Below, piece by piece: positions 1-5,122 of a stretch of DNA of 6,910 nt. The notes beneath the pieces are model-generated. The model searched no databases, was not told the DNA's origin, and saw only the letters and a list, made by a program, of their open reading frames with translations. Origin of the DNA: Alphaproteobacteria bacterium (GTDB lineage: Bacteria; Pseudomonadota; Alphaproteobacteria; ATCC43930; CGMCC-115725); assembly GCA_030039975.1 (NCBI GenBank), contig JASHUO010000773.1:1-6910 (forward strand), given 5' to 3'. The position numbers and the translations under genes were made by a program. The stretch's first letter is position 1; each line of letters starts with the position of its first letter.

Positions 1-1223
1 GAGCAGCCCGGCTCGCGCCATTCGAAGCCGGCTTTGACGAAGATCTTGTCGAGCCCTTCCATCTCGGCCTGCTCTTTGACCAGCCCCGAGCCGGGCACGA
101 TCATGGCGTTGACCCGATCGCTCACCTTTTTACCGTCGACCACCTTGGCGACGGCGCGCAAATCCTCGATACGCGCATTGGTGCAGGAGCCGATGAAGAC
201 GCGGTCGATGGCAATGTCGGAAATCTTCTCGCCGCCTTGCAGGCCCATATAGGCGAGCGCGCGTTCGATCATCTCGCGCTTCTTCTCGTCGGTGACGCCG
301 TCGAGCCGCGGCACGCGGCCGGTCACCGCGACCACCTGTTCGGGGCTGGTGCCCCAGGTGATCTGCGGCGCGATCGCGGCCATGTCGATGCGCTCCTCGC
401 GGTCGAAGCGGGCATCGGCGTCCGACGGAAGCTCCCGCCACGCCGCCACTGCCGCATCCCACAGCGCGCCCGCCGGCGCGAAATCGCGGCCGGCGAGATA
501 GGTGAAGGTGGTGTCGTCGGGCGCCACCATGCCCATCTTGGCGCCGAGCTCGATCGAGAGGTTGCAGAGGGTGAGACGGCCTTCGACCTCGAGCGCGCGC
601 ACCGCGCTGCCGGCATATTCGACGGCATAGCCGGTGCCGCCGGCGGCGCCGATGCGGCCGATGAGATAAAGGATCATGTCCTTGGGCGCGACCCCCGGCG
701 CCCGCGCGCCCTCGAAGCTGACGCGCAGGCGCTTCGGCCGGCGCTGGATCAGCGCTTGCGTCGCCAGCACATGCGCCACCTCGCTCGAGCCGATGCCGAA
801 GGCGAGCGCACCCATGCCGCCATGGGTGCAGGTATGGCTGTCGCCGCAGACGATGAGCGCGCCGGGCAGGCTGAGGCCGAGCTCCGGCCCGATGACATGG
901 ACGATGCCCTGGCCGGGCTCGCCGATATCGAACAGGCGAACGCCATGCTCGCGCGACAGCACGCGCAGCATCTCGAGCAGCTTCTGGCCGGTGGCGCTGG
1001 TGCCGGCGCGGCCGGGCGCGCTCGAAATCGCGTGGTCGGGCGTGGCGAAGGTGAGGCCGGGGTTGCGCAGCGCCAGGCCCTTCTCCTTGATGTCCATCAC
1101 CGCGCGGCCGCCGCCCAGATCATGCAGCAGGTGGCGGTCGATATGGAGAAGGGCATAGCCGTCGCCGAGATCGGCGATGCTATGCGCTTCCCAGATCTTG
1201 TCGAAGAGAGTTTTGCCGCTCAT
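1..1223 (-). CDS. leuC: LeuC-family 3-isopropylmalate dehydratase large subunit (partial, 3' end outside window)
   Basis: Large subunit of a two-subunit aconitase-superfamily hydro-lyase; in leucine synthesis this enzyme isomerises 2- to 3-isopropylmalate in the cytoplasm with a small LeuD subunit. I translated the minus strand from ATG at 1223 and found 407 uninterrupted codons to the window edge (the family is usually about 465-475 aa, so some 60 residues are missing). Seen: LHIDRHLLHD (26-35), QGIVHVIGPE (105-114), VCGDSHTCTHGG (125-136), ALAFGIGSSEV (140-149), AAGGTGYAVEY (193-203), GAKMGMVAPDDTTF (227-240), FIGSCTNARIEDL (343-355) and FEWREPGC (400-407). Cys347 and Cys407 are at the same positions as the E. 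coli LeuC cluster ligands; the third (410) lies past the edge. The start codon overlaps the stop of the upstream binding-protein gene (ATGA), implying translational coupling. The stretch at about 60-82 departs from E. coli LeuC, and the neighbour is a transporter protein, so a catabolic paralogue acting on another substituted malate or tricarboxylate is quite possible. Family certain, substrate not. Confidence 0.94.
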   Translation of the reverse strand, partial: MSGKTLFDKIWEAHSIADLGDGYALLHIDRHLLHDLGGGRAVMDIKEKGLALRNPGLTFATPDHAISSAPGRAGTSATGQKLLEMLRVLSREHGVRLFDIGEPGQGIVHVIGPELGLSLPGALIVCGDSHTCTHGGMGALAFGIGSSEVAHVLATQALIQRRPKRLRVSFEGARAPGVAPKDMILYLIGRIGAAGGTGYAVEYAGSAVRALEVEGRLTLCNLSIELGAKMGMVAPDDTTFTYLAGRDFAPAGALWDAAVAAWRELPSDADARFDREERIDMAAIAPQITWGTSPEQVVAVTGRVPRLDGVTDEKKREMIERALAYMGLQGGEKISDIAIDRVFIGSCTNARIEDLRAVAKVVDGKKVSDRVNAMIVPGSGLVKEQAEMEGLDKIFVKAGFEWREPGC

Positions 1224-2425
1224 TCGCCGATCACCTCGCCGAACAGGACCCAGCGTTTGCCTTCGAAGCGTGCGAGCTGCATCTGCTTGATCGGCGAGAA
1301 GTCTTTGGGCCCGGTATGGAGGCGGATGCCGGGGAGCAGCAGCGGCAGGTCGATGTTGAGGTTCGCCGCCTGCTTCATCACGTTCTCGCGCGAGAGATCA
1401 TTGCCGCATTGCTTCAGCAGCTGCACCAGGGTCTGCGCCTCGGAATAACCATAGACGTTGAAGATGTCGCCGAGATCGCCTTGCGGATCGTACTTCTTCA
1501 TGAAGGCGAGCCAGTCCTTCATCGCCGGATCATTGGCCCATTGCGGATCATTGGGGTCCTTTAGGTAGAGCGCGGTGATGATGCCCTGGCCCTTTTCGAG
1601 ACCGGCCGGCTCCATCACCGCGCCGACCGAATTGGCGACGCTCATCAGGAAGTGCAGCGGCCGCCAGCCGATGTCATAAGTCTTGCGGATCGCCTGCGCC
1701 GCGAATTTCGGCGTGGTGTTGTCGAACAGCACCGTGGCGCCCGAGCTCTGCAGCGAGACGATCTGCGAATCGAGCGTGGCGTCGGTCACTTCGTAGCTCG
1801 CCGTGGCGACGATCATCCGCTTTACCGCATCGGGTCCGAGCCCATCCTTGAAGCCCTTGACGTAGTCGCGCCCGGCATCATCGTTCTGGTAGAGCACGGC
1901 GACCTTCGCGTTGGGGTCGCGCTTCAAGAGGTAGCGGGCGTAGATCGCGCCTTCGGTCTGGTAATTGGGCTGCCAGCCCATGGTCCAGGGGAAATGCTCG
2001 GGATCGGCCCAGAAGGTCGCGCCCGAGGACTGGAAGAGCTGCGGCACGTGATGGTCGTTCAAATATTTGTGCACGACGACGCCGGTGGGCGTGCCCAGGC
2101 TGGAAAAGATGAAGCCGATATTGTCCTGCTCGACGAGACGGCGCGTCTGCTCGAAGGTCTTGGGCGGCGAATAGCCGTCATCGAGGCTTTCGAGCGTGAT
2201 CTTGCGGCCATTGACCCCGCCCTGCTCGTTGATCATCGCGAGATAGGCGAGCTCGGATTTGCCGATCGCGCCATAGGCCGAGGCCGGGCCGCTATAAGGC
2301 ATGGTCTGGCCGAGCTTGATCTCCGTGTCGCTGACGCCCGGCGCCGCGTTCCCCGCCGCCAGTGCCGGCGAAGCGAAGAGCACGGCGAACCAGAGCGCCA
2401 GCATCGATCGAACCCCGTCCTGCAT
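1220..2425 (-). CDS. ABC transporter substrate-binding protein, branched-chain amino acid (LivK-like, Peripla_BP_6) family
   Basis: Periplasmic solute receptor of 401 aa, a typical length for the family. It would capture a ligand and deliver it to a LivHMGF-type inner-membrane ABC transporter. Seen: an N-terminal signal peptide with Arg6, a hydrophobic core at about 8-19 and ALA cleavage near residue 23; then the hallmark mature start VSDTEIKLGQTMPYSGPAS (31-49), INEQGGVNGRKI (65-76), the QTRRLVEQD helix (93-101), FSSLGTPTG (107-115), VAVLYQNDDAGRDYVKGF (175-192) and YGYSEAQTLVQLLKQ (325-339). I chose ATG at 2425 because GGAGG lies 5 bases upstream and the signal peptide then begins properly; an in-frame ATG at 2656 would add an untypical 77-residue leader reaching into the divergent gene. 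It precedes and overlaps the leuC-like gene by 4 bases. No permease or ATPase of a Liv system is visible, so these lie elsewhere or the receptor shares a transporter. Despite the family name, many members bind aromatic or organic acids, so the ligand is unknown. Confidence 0.94.
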   Translation of the reverse strand: MQDGVRSMLALWFAVLFASPALAAGNAAPGVSDTEIKLGQTMPYSGPASAYGAIGKSELAYLAMINEQGGVNGRKITLESLDDGYSPPKTFEQTRRLVEQDNIGFIFSSLGTPTGVVVHKYLNDHHVPQLFQSSGATFWADPEHFPWTMGWQPNYQTEGAIYARYLLKRDPNAKVAVLYQNDDAGRDYVKGFKDGLGPDAVKRMIVATASYEVTDATLDSQIVSLQSSGATVLFDNTTPKFAAQAIRKTYDIGWRPLHFLMSVANSVGAVMEPAGLEKGQGIITALYLKDPNDPQWANDPAMKDWLAFMKKYDPQGDLGDIFNVYGYSEAQTLVQLLKQCGNDLSRENVMKQAANLNIDLPLLLPGIRLHTGPKDFSPIKQMQLARFEGKRWVLFGEVIGE

Positions 2426-2430
2426 CTTTT

Positions 2431-2435
2431 CCTCC
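2431..2435 (-). promoter_or_regulatory. Ribosome binding site of the substrate-binding protein gene
   Basis: On the minus strand GAGGGAGG is followed by AAAAG and ATG (2425). The GGAGG core has an ideal 5-base spacing. It decides the start at 2425 over the longer in-frame alternative at 2656. Confidence 0.8.
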
Positions 2436-2467
2436 CTCGGTCCCTGCCGCGGTGTGAACCCGGGGAA

Positions 2468-2535
2468 CCCTGCGTTTTTGGTGCGAGCATGGTGGGTCTT
2501 TTCCACCGTCCTGGCAATCCGCTCGTAACGCAGGG
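2468..2535. promoter_or_regulatory. Candidate operator: nested inverted repeats in the divergent intergenic region
   Basis: CCCTGCGTT (2468-2476) and AACGCAGGG (2527-2535) form a perfect 9-base inverted repeat with arms 59 bases apart. Inside lies a second dyad, GGTGG (2491-2495) and CCACC (2503-2507), whose centre (2499) is almost that of the outer pair (2501.5). The position midway between two divergent, probably co-functional genes fits a regulator binding to both sides. I found no convincing -35/-10 pair in either direction; the best minus-strand match is TTGCCA with 17 bases to CACCAT, which is weak. No regulator gene is in the window. A regulatory role is inferred from position and symmetry only. 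Confidence 0.35.
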
Positions 2536-2603
2536 CTGATCGCAAGCCGACGCTGGACGGACCGCCCGCGCCGTGCCAGCCTTGAGCCACAAGCGAGAAC
2601 GAG

Positions 2604-2608
2604 GGAGG
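2604..2608 (+). promoter_or_regulatory. Ribosome binding site of the MmgE/PrpD gene
   Basis: GGAGG is followed by ACACC and the ATG at 2614, a 5-base spacing. The decamer CGAGGGAGGA here (2600-2609) occurs in inverted orientation at 2430-2439 before the divergent gene, so both genes carry the same strong Shine-Dalgarno block. Confidence 0.8.
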
Positions 2609-2613
2609 ACACC

Positions 2614-3996
2614 ATGACCGCGGCCGCAACCGCCGCCCGCCCGGCCAGAGAAGCAACCCGCGTCACCGCGGCGCTCGCCGCGCGTGCCGCTGCGCTCCGC
2701 TACGACGAGCTGCCCCGCGACATCCGCAAGCTCGCGCGGCAATGCTTGCTCGACTTTCTCGCCGTGACGCTCGCCGGCGCCGGCGAGGAACTGACCCGGA
2801 TTCTCCTGGCCGAAGCCGAGGAGCAGGGCGGCACGCCCGCCGCCACCTTGATCGGCCATGCCCGACGCGTGCCGACCCTGCAGGCGGCGCTCGTCAACGG
2901 CGCGGCATCGCACGCGCTCGATTACGACGACGTCAACATGACCATGGGCGGCCATCCCTCCGTGCCGATCCTGCCGGCGATCCTGGCGCTCGCCGAAGCG
3001 CAAGGCGCGAGCGGCGCCGCGCTCGTCACCGCCTTCGTCGCCGGCTATGAGACGCTCTGCCGCGTCGGCGCGCTGGTCGCGCCCGGCCATTACGCGCGCG
3101 GCTACCACAACACCGGCACAGTCGGCAGCTTCGGCGCCGCCGCGGCGGCGGCGAACCTGCTCGGCCTCGACGCGGCGAAGACCGCCGCCGCGCTCGGCAT
3201 CGCCGGGACCCAGGCGGCCGGACTCAAATCGATGTTCGGCACGATGTGCAAGCCGCTGCATGCCGGCAAGGCGGCGCAGAACGGGCTCTTCGGTGCGAGC
3301 CTCGCCGCGCGCGGCTTCTCCAGCCGCGAGGACGTGCTCGATTGCCCGCAGGGCTTCGCCGATGCGGAAAGCCCGGATTTCAATCCCGACCCGGCGCTGG
3401 CCGAGCCGCCGGGCGGCTGGCATCTGCGCAACAATCTCTTCAAGTATCACGCCGCCTGCTATCTGACCCATGCACCGATCGAATGTGCGCGCGCGCTTCG
3501 GCGCGAGCACGGCCTCGCCGCCGAGGCGGTGCGCGAGGTCGCGCTCATGGTCGAGAGCGGCGCTGCCCGGGTGTGCAATATCCCGGCGCCGCGCACCGGG
3601 CTCGAGGCCAAGTTCTCCTTGCGCCTCACCACCGCCATGGCGCTGGCCGGGCTCGATACGGCGCGCCTCTCGACCTACAGCGCGGCCAATGCCGGAGATG
3701 CCGCGCTGCAGCGGCTGCGCGACAAGGTCGCGGTCGAGTTCGTGCGCGACTGGCCGCATACCCTGGCCGCGCTGAAGGTGACGCTCGCCGATGGCAGCGT
3801 GCTGGCGGCCCGCCATGACAGCGGCGTGCCGGCGCAGGATCTCGACGCCCAGGGCAGCCGCCTCGAAGCAAAGTTCCTGAGCCTTGCCGCGCCGGTGCTG
3901 GGCGACAAGCAGGCCGAGCAGCTCGCCGCCGCGGTCGCCGGGGTCGACGAGCTCGGCTCGATTGCGGAGCTGACGCGGCTCTGCGTGCCGGTGTAA
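2614..3996 (+). CDS. MmgE/PrpD family protein (2-methylcitrate dehydratase / aconitate decarboxylase superfamily)
   Basis: Cytoplasmic enzyme of 460 aa, full length for the family. Characterised relatives dehydrate 2-methylcitrate (PrpD), decarboxylate cis-aconitate to itaconate (CAD/IRG1) or epimerise iminodisuccinate; this member's reaction cannot be assigned. Seen: CLLDFLAVTLAGAGEE (44-59), NGAASHALDYDDVN (95-108), GGHPSVPILPAILALAE (112-128), FVAGYETLCRVG (141-152), YHNTGTVGSFGAAAAAANLLGL (164-185 region), MCKPLHAGKAAQNG (211-224), RGFSSREDVLD (233-243) and FKYHAACYLTH (276-286). By comparison with aconitate decarboxylase, Asp105, His114, His165, Lys213 and the Lys277/His286 pair are likely active-site residues; this mapping is from memory of the family, not an alignment. 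ATG at 2614 is supported by the ribosome binding site. It diverges from the binding-protein/leuC-like pair, suggesting a joint carboxylic-acid pathway. The adaptor gene begins only 46 bases downstream with no terminator visible, so read-through is possible. Confidence 0.93.
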   Translation: MTAAATAARPAREATRVTAALAARAAALRYDELPRDIRKLARQCLLDFLAVTLAGAGEELTRILLAEAEEQGGTPAATLIGHARRVPTLQAALVNGAASHALDYDDVNMTMGGHPSVPILPAILALAEAQGASGAALVTAFVAGYETLCRVGALVAPGHYARGYHNTGTVGSFGAAAAAANLLGLDAAKTAAALGIAGTQAAGLKSMFGTMCKPLHAGKAAQNGLFGASLAARGFSSREDVLDCPQGFADAESPDFNPDPALAEPPGGWHLRNNLFKYHAACYLTHAPIECARALRREHGLAAEAVREVALMVESGAARVCNIPAPRTGLEAKFSLRLTTAMALAGLDTARLSTYSAANAGDAALQRLRDKVAVEFVRDWPHTLAALKVTLADGSVLAARHDSGVPAQDLDAQGSRLEAKFLSLAAPVLGDKQAEQLAAAVAGVDELGSIAELTRLCVPV

Positions 3997-4042
3997 GGTC
4001 TGCGCCCGGCGTATCAGCCTATGAGCAGCATTCAGGATGCCC

Positions 4043-5122
4043 ATGAAGCACATGACGTCGCCAGCCGAGACGAGCGAGACGCCACCCCGTATCGACCGCG
4101 CATCGCCCGAGGCGACGAGTTCGGTTCCGCGCCCGCGGCGGCTCAATCCGCAGGCGATCGTTGCCGCCGTGATCTTCGTCGCCGTCATCGGCCTCGCGAT
4201 CTGGTACCTGGCGCGTCCCGAGCCCCTGCTCGTGCAGGGCGAGGTGGAAAGCACCCGCATCGACATTGCCGCGCGGGTCTCGGGCCGCCTGGCCAAGCTT
4301 GCGGTGGTGCGCGGCCAGGACGTCCCGGCGGGCGCAACCTTGCTGGTGATCGACAATCCCGAGCTGATGGCCGAGCTGCGCGAGGCCGAAGCGGAAAAGA
4401 CCGTCGCCGATGCCGAGCTGGCGCGGATCAATGCCGGCACGCGCAGCGAGATCATCGCCCTGCGCCACGCCGAGGTCGATCGCGCCACGGCCGAAGTCAC
4501 GCTCGCGCAGCAGACCTTTGACCGCACGCGGCAGCTCGCCGCGAACAAGGTGGCGTCGCAATCGAAGCTCGACGAGGCGACCGACGAGCTGACCGTGGCG
4601 CAGCGGCGGCTCGAGCAGGCGAAGCTCGCCTATCAGGAGGCGGTGCGCGGCTTCACCGCGGAGGAGCACGAGATCGCGGTAGCCAATGTCGCCAAGGCGG
4701 CGGCGAAGATCGACACGATCAAGGCGCTCGTCGATCAGCTGACGATCACCGCGCCCGTTGCTTCGCAGGTCTATCAGATCCCGGTCGAAGAGGGCGAAGT
4801 CGTCACGCCCGGCGTGCCGCTGCTGTCGCTGGTCGATCTCGGCGATACCTGGCTCGGCTTTTCGCTGCGCGAGGATCTGATGGCGGGGCTGAAGCAGGGC
4901 GACCGGATCGAGGTGCGCGTGCCCGCGCTGGGCAACCGCCGCATCACCGCCGAAATTCGCGTGATCGCCGCCAAGGGCGAATATGCCGGCTGGCGCGCGA
5001 CGCGGGCGACCGGCGATTTCGACCTGCGCACCTTTGCGATCCGCGCCTACCCCGTCGAGAAGATCGAGGGCTTGCGGCCGGGCATGAGCGTCTATACCGA
5101 CTGGTCGCGGCGCGCGCCATGA
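4043..5122 (+). CDS. HlyD/YhiI-family periplasmic adaptor (membrane fusion protein)
   Basis: Inner-membrane-anchored adaptor that would link the downstream permease to an outer-membrane channel in a tripartite export system. The start used, ATG at 4043, has AGGA 5 bases upstream and gives 359 aa; the ATG at 4037 would add two residues, and 4052 is also possible. Counting from 4043: a Pro-rich cytoplasmic tail (1-33), one transmembrane anchor (about 38-56, IVAAVIFVAVIGLAIWYLA), first lipoyl half (65-103, with IAARVSGRLAKL and GQDVPAGATLLVID), a long alpha-helical hairpin (about 106-226, Ala/Glu/Arg-rich, with QTFDRTRQLAANKVASQSKLDEA at its turn region), second lipoyl half (233-266, LTITAPV and EEGEVVTPGVPLLSLVD), then a beta-barrel with TWLGFSLREDLMAGLKQGD (269-287) and the closing LRPGMSVYTDW (344-354). 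Two helix segments resembling each other (GTRSEIIALRHAEV and GFTAEEHEIAVANV) flank the hairpin. Its stop overlaps the permease start by 4 bases (ATGA). Family assignment is secure; cargo unknown. Confidence 0.94.
   Translation: MKHMTSPAETSETPPRIDRASPEATSSVPRPRRLNPQAIVAAVIFVAVIGLAIWYLARPEPLLVQGEVESTRIDIAARVSGRLAKLAVVRGQDVPAGATLLVIDNPELMAELREAEAEKTVADAELARINAGTRSEIIALRHAEVDRATAEVTLAQQTFDRTRQLAANKVASQSKLDEATDELTVAQRRLEQAKLAYQEAVRGFTAEEHEIAVANVAKAAAKIDTIKALVDQLTITAPVASQVYQIPVEEGEVVTPGVPLLSLVDLGDTWLGFSLREDLMAGLKQGDRIEVRVPALGNRRITAEIRVIAAKGEYAGWRATRATGDFDLRTFAIRAYPVEKIEGLRPGMSVYTDWSRRAP

Noticed and set aside
237..1448. 403-codon open frame on the plus strand
   Set aside because: It is antisense to the LeuC-like gene and runs into the binding-protein gene. 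The minus-strand frame carries the conserved aconitase-family motifs, while this one carries none.
2456..2470. Short direct repeat of GAACCC, 9 bases apart
   Set aside because: Six-base repeats are expected by chance in such composition, and it has no clear relation to a promoter.
1652..2539. 295-codon open frame on the plus strand
   Set aside because: It is antisense to the substrate-binding protein, with no domain and no ribosome binding site of note.
2426..2656. N-terminal extension of the binding protein to an in-frame ATG at 2656
   Set aside because: It would bury the signal peptide behind 77 residues and overlap the divergent gene. The ATG at 2425 has a strong ribosome binding site.
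2233..4548. 771-codon open frame on the minus strand
   Set aside because: It lies antisense to the MmgE/PrpD gene and runs across the binding-protein and adaptor genes. Its translation is Arg/Gly/Ala-rich with no recognisable domain, as expected for a shadow in GC-rich DNA.
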